DNA of 53,904 bases from Aphanothece hegewaldii CCALA 016. Its GTDB lineage: Bacteria > Cyanobacteriota > Cyanobacteriia > Cyanobacteriales > Microcystaceae. Made by a program: the position numbers and the translations under genes. Below are positions 36,531-44,259 of the stretch, piece after piece. Numbering within the stretch: position 1 is the stretch's first letter; the number at the start of each line of letters is the position of its first letter. The notes under the pieces were generated by a model. It searched no databases. It had not been told where the DNA came from and worked only from the letters and a program-made list of their open reading frames with translations. The stretch spans positions 1 through 53,904 of the forward strand of contig NZ_PXOH01000030.1 in NCBI RefSeq assembly GCF_003007785.1. Reading direction: 5' to 3'.

Positions 36531-36610
36531 CACTTCATACCAGAGGACGGACAAAAGCAGCTTGTAGAGTTGCCGAGGTTAACTGCCGCCGCTGCATTTT
36601 GCCGTTATGC
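36525..36610 (+). repeat. attC-like imperfect hairpin behind the nuclease gene
   Basis: ACCTAAC (36525-36531) fits the attC core RYYYAAC and contains the nuclease stop codon. Arms ACGGACAAAAGCAGC (36547-36561) and GCTGCATTTTGCCGT (36591-36605) pair with single-base bulges. GTTATGC at 36604-36610 is one base off GTTRRRY. ACCTAAC is the exact reverse complement of GTTAGGT at 35345-35351 on the other side of the gene. Against the call, the spacing between ACCTAAC and the hairpin (about 15 bases) is larger than on the other arm. Confidence 0.35.
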
Positions 36611-36733
36611 TGCTCGTCTTGAATTTGCGAGAATAATTAAGGTTTCATAGACTACCAGTTAATAATAGAAGCGACTGAAAACTTATAAACAGGTTCAAAA
36701 AATTGCCACCAGCAATGGCTGATGGCGAGAAAT

Positions 36734-37093
36734 CTAAAACTCTACTAAAGCTAAATCAACCTTGTCGGTTTGAGGAGTTTCAGTAGAGTCAGTCATAGAA
36801 GCAACGTTTAAGAAAATGGCTTGGGTGATATTGAATAAACACTGATGGTTAATGCACTCATCTGAAGGTGGTGTAATATCAAATCTGCCAATTGCGAGGA
36901 TATTTGCATTTTCTCCAGATTCCATCATGGTAAGTGCGGCAGCACCATAAGCCGTGAAAGAGATTGCAGCAGTTTTTTGTTCATTTTTATCTGTGAACAC
37001 AAACTGTCCGACTCCGTGAACGATTAAGTTACCTTTGGCAGTATGTTCTGTTGTTAGGGCTACGATGGCTAGTTGAAGAGTTAGTTGATTCAT
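36734..37093 (-). CDS. SSB-like OB-fold protein, divergent
   Basis: A 119-residue protein with the size and strand pattern of a single-stranded-DNA-binding OB fold: LTLQLAIVALTTEHTAKGNLIVHGVGQFVF, then ISFTAYGAAALTMMESGENANILAIGRFDI. It lacks the usual acidic C-terminal tip. It is the gene after the clearer SSB at 37183-37509 on the same strand. Its leader carries the TCCC-TTC-GGGA triloop hairpin 32 bases before the ATG. Probable role is protection of plasmid single strands; divergence makes the family call moderate. Confidence 0.5.
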   Translation of the reverse strand: MNQLTLQLAIVALTTEHTAKGNLIVHGVGQFVFTDKNEQKTAAISFTAYGAAALTMMESGENANILAIGRFDITPPSDECINHQCLFNITQAIFLNVASMTDSTETPQTDKVDLALVEF

Positions 37094-37125
37094 AGTTTTA
37101 TTTAATTGAATCGTTTATTAAGCCT

Positions 37126-37136
37126 CATCCCGAAGG
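37126..37136 (-). promoter_or_regulatory. Triloop leader hairpin 2
   Basis: TCCC-GAA-GGGA on the plus strand, ending 32 bases before the SSB-like gene at 36734-37093. It has the same loop as hairpins 1 and 3 but a different stem, with pairing kept by compensating changes. Confidence 0.58.
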
Positions 37137-37143
37137 GAAGAAA

Positions 37144-37177
37144 TATCTCTAGAAATAGCAGTCTACTCCTAGAGATA
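37144..37177. terminator. Inverted repeat between the two SSB genes
   Basis: TATCTCTAG (37144-37152) and CTAGAGATA (37169-37177) form a perfect 9-bp stem 6 bases after the stop of the SSB gene at 37183. There is only a weak T-run, so it may be a partial terminator or processing site. Confidence 0.4.
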
Positions 37178-37182
37178 AAAGG

Positions 37183-37509
37183 TTATTCTTCTTCAGTTTC
37201 AGCGTCTTTCTTATTAGAACTAAGGAGTTGAACTTTAGAAACTTTAATGACAGGTTTTTCTCGATAATTGTTTTCTTTATCTTTCCAAATATCGATTTTG
37301 AGCGTTCCTTCAACTCCAATGACAGATCCTTTAGAAGTATAGTTAGCTAGAATTTCAGCAGGTTTACCCCAAACTTCTAAATCAAACCAAGAAACTTCAT
37401 CTTTGCTTTTTTGAACAGCAAGAGAGCATTTGGTTAGGCAAGCTCCCGATGAAAAATACTGGGTTTGAGGATTTTGTCCAAGTCTTCCTGCTAAAACGAT
37501 AGAGTTCAT
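37183..37509 (-). CDS. ssb: Single-stranded-DNA-binding protein
   Basis: Binds and protects single-stranded DNA during replication or conjugative entry. The 108-residue product begins NSIVLAGRLGQNPQTQYFSSG, the standard SSB opening, and continues with WFDLEVWGKPAEILANYTSKGSVIGVEGTL, matching the family. The C-terminal tail is acidic (DAETEEE) but lacks the terminal DDDIPF-like peptide that recruits host partners. GGAGA precedes the ATG, and the triloop hairpin at 37537-37549 lies 27 bases upstream. SSB genes are classic members of conjugative leading regions. Confidence 0.9.
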   Translation of the reverse strand: MNSIVLAGRLGQNPQTQYFSSGACLTKCSLAVQKSKDEVSWFDLEVWGKPAEILANYTSKGSVIGVEGTLKIDIWKDKENNYREKPVIKVSKVQLLSSNKKDAETEEE

Positions 37510-37536
37510 AGAAATCTCCTAATTTTTCGCTAGTTC

Positions 37537-37549
37537 ATTCCGAAGGAAT
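37537..37549 (-). promoter_or_regulatory. Triloop leader hairpin 3
   Basis: ATTCCGAAGGAAT, identical to hairpin 1 and 10 kb away from it, ends 27 bases before the ssb start codon. A GGAGAT ribosome site lies between hairpin and ATG. Confidence 0.6.
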
Positions 37550-37685
37550 CAAGAAACATTTGGCTCAGTGATTAAGCTTTATATTTAAGCATTAGCAAAA
37601 GCTAATACATTATTAATTTAGAGATATTTATTTAAAATTAATTGATAGTAAATTGACTTTAAACTTTAAGAGTATTTTTAATCCT

Positions 37686-38711
37686 TTAAGGATAAAGCAT
37701 AACTCTATATTTTGCTTCGAGTTGTTCTAAGTATTCAGATTCAATAGGAGTTAGCACGACGGTTTGTTCAAGCAAGTCGAGAAGACAATGTTCAAATGGG
37801 TCTATATTTCTGCCTCGAAGTTTAGCGATACGCTCACAAACATCTTTTAGAACTGGCTGTTTGTTAAACGAGACTATTTGAATTTGATGAAATTTGAGTT
37901 GATATTTGTGCATTGTCATGGTTTGCGTATTTCTGACCCAAACATCAACTCGCTGTTCATGAACGGATGCAATACGGCCAAAGCGTTCATGTATTTTTTT
38001 GTTATTAGGAGTATTGATTTCAACCAGTGCGCCTGGATGAAATTTAAGATGGGGAGCAACCGATAATGGTTTTAACCCTTCTTTGAGCGAATCAAGTGCC
38101 ATGTAAGCTTGATTAGGGTCATTTTCAGCAAGTTGTGCGAGTTCTATTGTGGCTTTTTTACTAATTCGTGTATCTCTGCCTAATAACTCCTTTCTCACGT
38201 CGTTGCCCAAAGTTTGCGCTAGATGATCGATGGCATGAGCGTATTTAGCATCTCTTTCGATCGTTCGTGAACCAACTTTGTAATCTTTCCCCATCATGTC
38301 GGATAACTTCTCGCCACTTTGACGAGAAGTCAACTTCTCGTCACTTTGATTGAGATCGGATCTTTGCCCTTGTCGTTTTTGAATGCTGTAACGTTTTCCT
38401 CGTAGATAACTAAGTGCTTCTGGCGTTAAGTTTCGACGGCCCAGTTGATTATCGATAATCCAGGCGATGACTGTATCTCGATCCTCGAATTCTAATTCAA
38501 CGACGTTGAAGGGAATCCCATGTTGCGTACAAATTTCAAACCGATTATGTCCGTCAATTAAAATCCTCTGTTTTTTCCAAAGAACCAAAGCATCTCGACA
38601 ACCATAGGTTAATAAATTTTCCTTCAATTGTTGACGTTCTTCTGTTCCGAGAGGTGGAATCAATGATTTAAACTCAAGGTCAATTTTAATGTTATCCGTC
38701 TTATCAACCAT
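37686..38711 (-). CDS. ParB-like DNA-binding protein
   Basis: A 341-residue protein. Residues 10-90 form a ParB/sulfiredoxin-type domain with the signature LIDGHNRFEI at 51-60 in the place of the ParB GxRR box. Residues 90-200 are helical, with a helix-turn-helix-like SGEKLSDMMGKDYKVGSRT. Residues about 225-285 form a small beta domain (PGALVEINT...RFGRIASVHEQRVDVWVRN), possibly KOW or SH3-like. No ParA gene lies beside it, so it may be a transcription or replication regulator rather than a partition protein. A palindrome in the divergent promoter at 38748-38766 is a candidate operator. Confidence 0.72.
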   Translation of the reverse strand: MVDKTDNIKIDLEFKSLIPPLGTEERQQLKENLLTYGCRDALVLWKKQRILIDGHNRFEICTQHGIPFNVVELEFEDRDTVIAWIIDNQLGRRNLTPEALSYLRGKRYSIQKRQGQRSDLNQSDEKLTSRQSGEKLSDMMGKDYKVGSRTIERDAKYAHAIDHLAQTLGNDVRKELLGRDTRISKKATIELAQLAENDPNQAYMALDSLKEGLKPLSVAPHLKFHPGALVEINTPNNKKIHERFGRIASVHEQRVDVWVRNTQTMTMHKYQLKFHQIQIVSFNKQPVLKDVCERIAKLRGRNIDPFEHCLLDLLEQTVVLTPIESEYLEQLEAKYRVMLYP

Positions 38712-38747
38712 ACAAAGGCGTTCCGCTTTTTTTTAATTCTAATTATT

Positions 38748-38766
38748 TTCACGATTTAACCGTGAA
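38748..38766. promoter_or_regulatory. Candidate operator between divergent genes
   Basis: TTCACGATTTAACCGTGAA is a near-perfect palindrome, with arms TTCACG and CGTGAA exact over 6 bases, in the 66-base gap between the ParB-like gene (-) and the gene at 38778 (+). Both neighbours look like DNA-binding proteins and could repress from here. Confidence 0.5.
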
Positions 38767-38777
38767 TAAAATCGAGA

Positions 38778-39083
38778 ATGCTTGGCTCGATGAAAAGAAC
38801 TCGATATGCTAAAAGAAGAAAATCGGTGAAAGAAGCAATGGCCAATCAACAACCCTTAGTGTCGAATTTAGTTCCATATACCACAAGCGATTTAGAAATC
38901 CCAGGCGTGATGCTCGGAGCGAAAGTTACGCCAGACGATAAAGCTTGGTTAAAACAACAAAAAGAAGGGATGAGTTATCATGTTCGCCGTGCGATCATGC
39001 TTTATCGGCTTGTTCTTTCAGATCCCCAGTTATCAGAACAGTTATTCGGTAAACAAGAGAACAGTCATGAAAAAACGAGATAG
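38778..39083 (+). CDS. Possible ribbon-helix-helix protein
   Basis: A 101-residue basic protein, divergent from the ParB-like gene. Residues 43-85 (VMLGAKVTPDDKAWLKQQKE, then SYHVRRAIMLYRLV) follow the strand-helix-helix order of small ribbon-helix-helix repressors. The first 20 residues are very basic. The ATG at 38778 is the first; a second in-frame ATG follows at 38790, so the exact start is uncertain. It ends at a strong hairpin terminator shared with the converging gene. Confidence 0.5.
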   Translation: MLGSMKRTRYAKRRKSVKEAMANQQPLVSNLVPYTTSDLEIPGVMLGAKVTPDDKAWLKQQKEGMSYHVRRAIMLYRLVLSDPQLSEQLFGKQENSHEKTR

Positions 39084-39113
39084 CCTCTATTGGAGTTTTA
39101 GAATAGAGGCTAT
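39080..39113. terminator. Bidirectional terminator
   Basis: ATAGCCTCTATT (39080-39091) and AATAGAGGCTAT (39102-39113) form a perfect 12-bp stem with a 10-base loop between converging genes. On the minus strand it is followed by CTCGTTTTTTC, a good T-run. It would end the leftward replication transcript. Confidence 0.75.
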
Positions 39114-39118
39114 TACAT

Positions 39119-39427
39119 CTAACAAAGATGAGCAAGGATGAAATCGATAAGTTTGTCTTTACGTTTCTTTTTGAGAGAAGACAGATCGATCCCCTGAGTC
39201 CCTGCTAAATGACAGATTTCTTTGACCGTCATTGATTCTAAACGTTCTCTATCTATTTTTAAATGGGCTAATGAATTAAGAATTGCTTCAGCTTTTGGGG
39301 AAATCAATGAAAATTGGAGAATGCGATTTTCACCTTGAGAATTAGTATAAAATTTAGCACCCGCTTCTCGCAATGAATTAGCAATTTTAGCAAAATCTTC
39401 ATTAAAAGTTAAGGTTAAAGTATTCAT
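39119..39427 (-). CDS. Unrecognised small protein at end of replication operon
   Basis: A 102-residue protein. The first half is strand-rich (TLTLTFNEDFAKIANSLREA, then RILQFSLIS). The second half (LKKKRKDKLIDFILAHL) resembles a SAP-like DNA-binding helix pair, in which a short Leu-x-x-x-x-Lys-x-x-Leu pattern is common. An AAAGGAGATC ribosome site precedes the ATG, and a CTGC-TTT-GCAG hairpin lies 26 bases upstream inside the end of holB. It is the last gene before the terminator. Function unknown. Confidence 0.5.
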   Translation of the reverse strand: MNTLTLTFNEDFAKIANSLREAGAKFYTNSQGENRILQFSLISPKAEAILNSLAHLKIDRERLESMTVKEICHLAGTQGIDLSSLKKKRKDKLIDFILAHLC

Positions 39428-39442
39428 GCTGATCTCCTTTTT

Positions 39443-40345
39443 TTAGAGACTCCCTGCAAAGCAGAAAAAGAAAGATTCCCAGATTAGAGAAGGATTTCCT
39501 CTTTTTGAGAGGAAACTTTTAACTTTTTCAAGTTTTTCTATTTGATGGACATCCTGAGCTAGAATCGCTTGATATTGCCAATAATCGGCTAGGATTAATT
39601 GTTGTTCTAAGGAGAAGCTAATTAGAGTTTGAATCGTTTCATAAATTTTAGTTACGCGATCTTTTTTTTGAAAGTTCAGTAATTCAGATGGAAATTGTTT
39701 AAGAAGATTCCAAATGTTAATTGTTTTTCCGATACTTCCTTGACCTAAGTGACGAATATGAGCAGGAATATTGAAATTATTTAGTTGAGTGAGAAGCTGA
39801 TTAATATGATGTTCACCGAGAGGATAAAAGGGAATAACGTGACACCGACTAATCAGTGTCGATAGAAGTTTATCAGGTACAGCACAAGTCAAAATAATAG
39901 TTGCTGTATAGGGTTCTTCTAGAGATTTTAGGAAAGCATTAGCGGCGGCGGGATTAAGATATTCAGCACTTTCGATAATAACAATTTTTCGATTGGCTTT
40001 CAAAGGAGACTGAACGAGAAATTGATTAATTTGACGAATTTGCTCGACCCGAATTTGTGGAAGATTAGATAAAATAAGTTGCTGTTGATGAATCATTGAT
40101 AGTGGAATCAACTCGTCTTTGACCTGACAAGTTGGTTCAATCATTAAAACGTCAGGATGATTGCTGATGTTTTGAGAGAGAATCATTTGAGCATAAAGTT
40201 TTGCCGTTGTCAGCTTGCCAATTCCTGCGATGCCTGTAAAAAGATAGGCAGGTGCAATCGCCTGACTGTTAATAGCAGCAGTTAAAAGTTGAATTGCAAT
40301 AGGTTGACCGATAATTTGATGAAGTAAATCCGTTACCATTGTCAT
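39443..40345 (-). CDS. holB: DNA polymerase III delta-prime, clamp loader
   Basis: Probable clamp-loader subunit. The 300-residue product has LLHQIIGQPIAIQLLTAAIN, then a P-loop-like GIAGIGKLT at 38-46, IVIIESAEYLNPAAANAFLKSLEEP at 121-145, and LISRCHVIPF with the SRC arginine-finger motif at 166-168, as in HolB/DnaX proteins. It has no zinc-binding cysteines. The length fits cyanobacterial delta-prime. A plasmid copy next to holA, dnaX and dnaN is unusual. The ATG at 40345 could be replaced by the in-frame ATG two codons later. Confidence 0.85.
   Translation of the reverse strand: MTMVTDLLHQIIGQPIAIQLLTAAINSQAIAPAYLFTGIAGIGKLTTAKLYAQMILSQNISNHPDVLMIEPTCQVKDELIPLSMIHQQQLILSNLPQIRVEQIRQINQFLVQSPLKANRKIVIIESAEYLNPAAANAFLKSLEEPYTATIILTCAVPDKLLSTLISRCHVIPFYPLGEHHINQLLTQLNNFNIPAHIRHLGQGSIGKTINIWNLLKQFPSELLNFQKKDRVTKIYETIQTLISFSLEQQLILADYWQYQAILAQDVHQIEKLEKVKSFLSKRGNPSLIWESFFFCFAGSL
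39454..39464 (-). promoter_or_regulatory. Triloop leader hairpin 4
   Basis: CTGC-AAA-GCAG on the plus strand, inside the last codons of holB and 26 bases before the ATG of the gene at 39119-39427. Confidence 0.5.
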
Positions 40346-40420
40346 CGTTAATCCTGATTTTTAATCAATTAATTACAGTATCGAGCTAGACTCAATTTGT
40401 TTCTATTAGCATCGCATTTT

Positions 40421-41362
40421 CTAAAGTAATATTAATTTTAGTAATTGTTCTTGTAAACAATTTGTGCCTTGTTTAAGACTGAGTTCAGTTTCTAAAAGAA
40501 TGGAAAGAATTCCTTTTAATCGAGCTAAAGAAATCGTTTTGACTTCTTGAGAGAGATAGTAAACCCGTCCAGGGTTATTTAGATTAAGATATTGGGCAAT
40601 CGTTTGATGATTAAAACCCTCATTGAGCAACATTTTGACCCAGAACCATTGACGATAGACCGTTATTAATGTTGATAGAGTTTTTAACGAATAATCCGAT
40701 AGTTTCTGAGCAATCGTAAAAGTTTGGTTAAGATCTTTGACTAATATGGCTTTGGCTAAATCGATTGGAGTTAAAGTTGAGCCAGAGACTAAAGATTGAA
40801 CATGAGAGGCTTCAATCACTTGACCATCGGTAAAAAGTCTCAACTTTTCAAGGTCACTGTAAATAAGACGAGTGTTGTTACCAATCGCTTCAACGAGAGC
40901 CGTCACCGCCGTTGAAGTAAGAGACAGTTGTAAATCAGTCGCTGCTGTTCTAACGGATTGAGATAAGGCTTTTGTATTCCAGGGAGAGATGAGAGGAAAT
41001 TCTTTGATCTCCGTCGCAACCGATTTTAGATATTTAACTGACTTTAAGCGATTATCAAGCTTTGGAGTCGTTGAAATCAAAACACATCTAGCGTGCATTG
41101 AGGCGATCGCTTTTTGAATGAGACTCAGAAGTTGCTCATCCATTGCTCCTACCCAAGAAGTATTAGGCAGTAAGATCACTTTGTCATGATTACTCATCGG
41201 TGGTGTCATTAATTCCTGGGTCGCCGCATTTATAGAATCAACGCCCGCAGAGTAGGTAAAAAACCCAAAGGGATTGTTATTTACCTGATATTGCGATTTG
41301 AGCGACAAAACATAACGGTGAAGAAGATAGTCATCTTCTCCATACAGTAAATAAATAGACAT
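40421..41362 (-). CDS. holA: DNA polymerase III delta, clamp loader
   Basis: Probable wrench subunit that opens the beta clamp. The 313-residue product starts with the family hallmark IYLLYGEDDYLLHRYVLSLK, has the usual PPMSNHDKVILLPN block near 53-66, and a C-terminal helical collar ending LETELSLKQGTNCLQEQLLKLILL. Length and layout match HolA. Its ATG is 3 bases after the stop of the upstream gene, so it is probably translated from the polA-type transcript. It is separated from holB by 75 bases. Confidence 0.85.
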   Translation of the reverse strand: MSIYLLYGEDDYLLHRYVLSLKSQYQVNNNPFGFFTYSAGVDSINAATQELMTPPMSNHDKVILLPNTSWVGAMDEQLLSLIQKAIASMHARCVLISTTPKLDNRLKSVKYLKSVATEIKEFPLISPWNTKALSQSVRTAATDLQLSLTSTAVTALVEAIGNNTRLIYSDLEKLRLFTDGQVIEASHVQSLVSGSTLTPIDLAKAILVKDLNQTFTIAQKLSDYSLKTLSTLITVYRQWFWVKMLLNEGFNHQTIAQYLNLNNPGRVYYLSQEVKTISLARLKGILSILLETELSLKQGTNCLQEQLLKLILL

Positions 41363-41365
41363 AAT

Positions 41366-41659
41366 TTAGTTGGTGAGTTTATTAACAATGAGGTCGTAGA
41401 TATTTTTGGGAACACTACGCCGAGTCCGCCGATGAATCATCAGTACTTTTTGATAGAAACTGCAATGTTCTTGCTCATTTGCTAAAGTTAAATTCATCGG
41501 ATGACAAAAACAGTCTATCCTTTGTCGCACTTGTCCACCTGGTGTCAAGGAAAAAGTACGAATTACAATGTTTGAAGGGGATTCAAGATAGATAATAATT
41601 CCTTGGGTATAATGATAGTTCACCACATCACCAAGTTGAAATGAATGAGGTTGAATCAT
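41366..41659 (-). CDS. Unrecognised small protein upstream of holA
   Basis: A 97-residue protein between a methyltransferase-like gene and holA, 3 bases from each. Residues 8-40 (LGDVVNYHYTQGIIIYLESPSNIVIRTF) look like a small beta barrel, similar to cyanobacterial DUF-type proteins that bind nucleic acid. A basic stretch with MIHRRTRRSVPK lies near the C-terminus. I do not know its function; operon position suggests a replication accessory. Confidence 0.48.
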   Translation of the reverse strand: MIQPHSFQLGDVVNYHYTQGIIIYLESPSNIVIRTFSLTPGGQVRQRIDCFCHPMNLTLANEQEHCSFYQKVLMIHRRTRRSVPKNIYDLIVNKLTN

Positions 41660-41662
41660 GAA

Positions 41663-42187
41663 TTATTTATTAATAATTAAAGAATAACATTGCACTGATG
41701 TAGAGCGAGAGCTATTAAGAAATAAGCCATAAGGCAGTTCTTGAAGAACAGCATTAACGGCATAGCACCAATTACGGAATTGAGCATAAACTGAGCGATG
41801 ATATTTCAGGGGAGCATCACTGAGCAGTGAAACTAATTTACCTTCAGAAGTTAGTAAAGAATAAGCCTTATAGATAAAGCTCAATTGAACAGAAAAAGGG
41901 GGATTTTGAACAATATAAGGATAGGAAGATAAAGGAGTTGTTAGAAAATTAGAGCCAACAACGATAAATCCCTGTTGAGTCAGTTTTAAGCGAAATTCAG
42001 GAACTAATTCAATACAGTGAATTTTGGCTGAAGTCTGAGATAGATTTTTAGCCAGTTCTCCAGTTCCCGCACTGGTTTCAAGAACCAACGAGGGGGATTG
42101 AATATCTGTCTTTGCAGTTAGGTAATCACAAACCCAAGATGGTGAAGGGAAATAGTCCAAGTAAGAAATTTCTATGTTATTTTTCAT
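41663..42187 (-). CDS. Short N6-adenine methyltransferase-like protein
   Basis: A 174-residue class I methyltransferase fold. Motif I LETSAGTGELA (36-46) and the catalytic NPPF (95-98) are present, typical of adenine- or glutamine-modifying enzymes. There is no obvious target-recognition domain, so its substrate may be small or it may need a partner. It overlaps the end of the polymerase gene by 11 bases and is probably coupled to it. Incoming-DNA modification as anti-restriction is one possibility. A role in protein or RNA methylation cannot be excluded. Confidence 0.65.
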   Translation of the reverse strand: MKNNIEISYLDYFPSPSWVCDYLTAKTDIQSPSLVLETSAGTGELAKNLSQTSAKIHCIELVPEFRLKLTQQGFIVVGSNFLTTPLSSYPYIVQNPPFSVQLSFIYKAYSLLTSEGKLVSLLSDAPLKYHRSVYAQFRNWCYAVNAVLQELPYGLFLNSSRSTSVQCYSLIINK

Positions 42188-44213
42188 CCCAACTTTGACA
42201 AATTAACGACTGAGGATTGACTGGTTCATCAACAGGAAGATCGACAATAAATTCAGATAGACATCGATGAATGGTTGACTGTACTGTTTTGGCGACAGCT
42301 AGGGCCGATTCAGTCAAACACTGAACGATAATTTCGTCATGACAACAATTGACGATCTGAGCTTGCCATTGGGAATTCATGTCAAAGATTAAAAGAAGTT
42401 CCCCCATTGCTCGTTTGACCATATCGGCTTCCGCCATCGACCAAGCGGCGGCCGTCGCTTCTGTGCCTTGAACTAAAACACCTTGATGCTGTTTGGGATA
42501 TTTGGCGAGGAAAACACCTCTACCCGTGAGAGATCGCACATATCCTAAACCAAAACGAGTTTTAGCATAAATTTCATCAATTCCTAAAACAGGAATTACT
42601 GCTTTACTTGCTTTTTGAATGAGGGAACGTTGGTATTTAGCCAAAACACGATAGGTTTTCTGCCAGCTATTGAGGGCAGATTTTGCTTCCTCATCGCTTA
42701 AGTGAATATTGCCCTGAGATAAAATGGTCTGTTGTAAGGTTCGCCAGCCTTGGAGGTTTAAACTTCCGTAATGAACCGCTTTAGCGACGGCTCGTAGACG
42801 TTTAGCAACAGCAAAGTTAGGACGAGACTTATTTTTGAGCCAGGTTGCGATATTTTCTTCTGTCCATTCTTTACCAAAACGTTGAATTTGAGCAATCCGA
42901 ACAACGATGGAAAGGAAAATATCCTGTTGTTCACTGTTAAATCGCCGCAGCAGTTCAGGATCACGAGACACTTGAGCCGCAATTCGACTATGGGCTTTCG
43001 ATAAATCCGCCACAATTAAGGAAAATCCTTGGGGGGCTTGAAAGACTGAACGGAGGGTCGGTAAATTATAAGACTGAAGTTCAACTGGGAGTGCAGTAGG
43101 ATTAGGTGGATTCTGAGTATTCGGCTCTGAGGCCGAGCTACGCCCAAAACCTTTACGATTAATCTGTTTAAACCGAGGACAAACCACACCATGTTGATGA
43201 TTGATTTGCAGATTTTCAAGATAGTCAAGATAGGTTTTCGTTGTTTTGATCACCGAGATCAGCCGTAATTCCGCAATATTCCAGTGGGGTGAAAGCGTTT
43301 CTGAAGAAGCCGAGGTCAGTTTAAGGGCAAAGGTGGCATTAAGTAAGGCTGTGAGTTTGTGAGGAGAATATAAGTAAGCGATCGCTTGAGGTAATTTTTT
43401 CTGTAACTGAGCTAATAGATCATCATAGGCATTTTGGTAACATTGCTTGACCTGTACGAGGTGTGAATAATTCACTGGCATCCCGTAATATTCCATTTCA
43501 GCAAAGGCAGGCGAAGCCAAACATTCTGCTATAAACGAGTCCCAGAGATCGACCGCTTTAAGAACGGTTTGAAATCGAGTATATAATTCGAGAACCACCT
43601 GAGCATCCTGAGCCGCATAATTGAGTTGACGATTTGAAAGTTGGCCATTGCCGAGTTCTCCCCATCCCCAATCAGAGGTTTGTTGGGTTTTGTCGATGTC
43701 AATTCCCATACGAAGTCCGATACTAGCCAAAGAATGGGGTTGATTTTTGAGTTGAGGTAACCAGGGATCGAGTCCTGCCCAGTAAACTTGAGAAGCCAGC
43801 TTAATATCTCGGATGCAGCGAACGCAAAATTGATATTTGGCCAAAAGCCATTTTTGTTCAAAAGATAAGGCTTGCCCAATGACTTCGACACAAGGATTGG
43901 CTAATCGTTCTTTAAGAATGTCCCAAAATCCAATTTTAGCTAACTGCTGATGACGTTGGCTCCGTTCAGTCTGTGTATAGCCCAAATCTACAAGTAACAC
44001 ATCATTTGTTAAACCGATTTGTAGCGTTCTGATTTCTCCTTTCGTCGGGTCTGAAGCATCATTAGATTTAGTGGAATATGTTTCAATATCTAATCCGAAT
44101 TGAGAAGCTTGTTGCCATTGGGATAAATAATCAGTAAATTGAGGATGTTCAAGAAGAACTATATTTTGATTAAGAGGCGGAGCATCATTAAATAAAAGTA
44201 TGGATAATTGCAT
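42177..44213 (-). CDS. Family A DNA polymerase with 3'-5' exonuclease
   Basis: Probable plasmid replicative or gap-filling DNA polymerase, 678 residues, without the 5'-3' exonuclease of Pol I. Exo motif I is D42-x-E44 (LDIETYS), Exo II has Glu119 where Asp is usual (SFEQKW), and Exo III is Y199...D203. Polymerase motif A is ADLSKAHSRIAA with catalytic D403. The residue at the steric-gate position (Glu in E. coli Pol I, DYSQIE) is His408. Motif B has RAVAKAVHYG with K478 and a Tyr at the Phe762 position. Motif C is VNCCHDEIIV with D626-E627. All core catalytic acids are kept. It sits among clamp and clamp-loader genes, suggesting that it works with them. Confidence 0.85.
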   Translation of the reverse strand: MQLSILLFNDAPPLNQNIVLLEHPQFTDYLSQWQQASQFGLDIETYSTKSNDASDPTKGEIRTLQIGLTNDVLLVDLGYTQTERSQRHQQLAKIGFWDILKERLANPCVEVIGQALSFEQKWLLAKYQFCVRCIRDIKLASQVYWAGLDPWLPQLKNQPHSLASIGLRMGIDIDKTQQTSDWGWGELGNGQLSNRQLNYAAQDAQVVLELYTRFQTVLKAVDLWDSFIAECLASPAFAEMEYYGMPVNYSHLVQVKQCYQNAYDDLLAQLQKKLPQAIAYLYSPHKLTALLNATFALKLTSASSETLSPHWNIAELRLISVIKTTKTYLDYLENLQINHQHGVVCPRFKQINRKGFGRSSASEPNTQNPPNPTALPVELQSYNLPTLRSVFQAPQGFSLIVADLSKAHSRIAAQVSRDPELLRRFNSEQQDIFLSIVVRIAQIQRFGKEWTEENIATWLKNKSRPNFAVAKRLRAVAKAVHYGSLNLQGWRTLQQTILSQGNIHLSDEEAKSALNSWQKTYRVLAKYQRSLIQKASKAVIPVLGIDEIYAKTRFGLGYVRSLTGRGVFLAKYPKQHQGVLVQGTEATAAAWSMAEADMVKRAMGELLLIFDMNSQWQAQIVNCCHDEIIVQCLTESALAVAKTVQSTIHRCLSEFIVDLPVDEPVNPQSLICQSWDEK

Positions 44214-44259
44214 AGATTACTTTGTGCATGATCGGATTAAAAGAATAAACAGGCAAAGT

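Noticed and set aside
37126..37549. Triloop hairpins as ordinary terminators
   Set aside because: No T-run follows any of them on the mRNA strand, and they sit at a fixed distance from start codons rather than from stops.
37686..38711. ParB-like protein as half of a standard ParAB pair
   Set aside because: No ParA gene is adjacent; the only ParA-type gene is 12.5 kb away in another operon and on the other strand.
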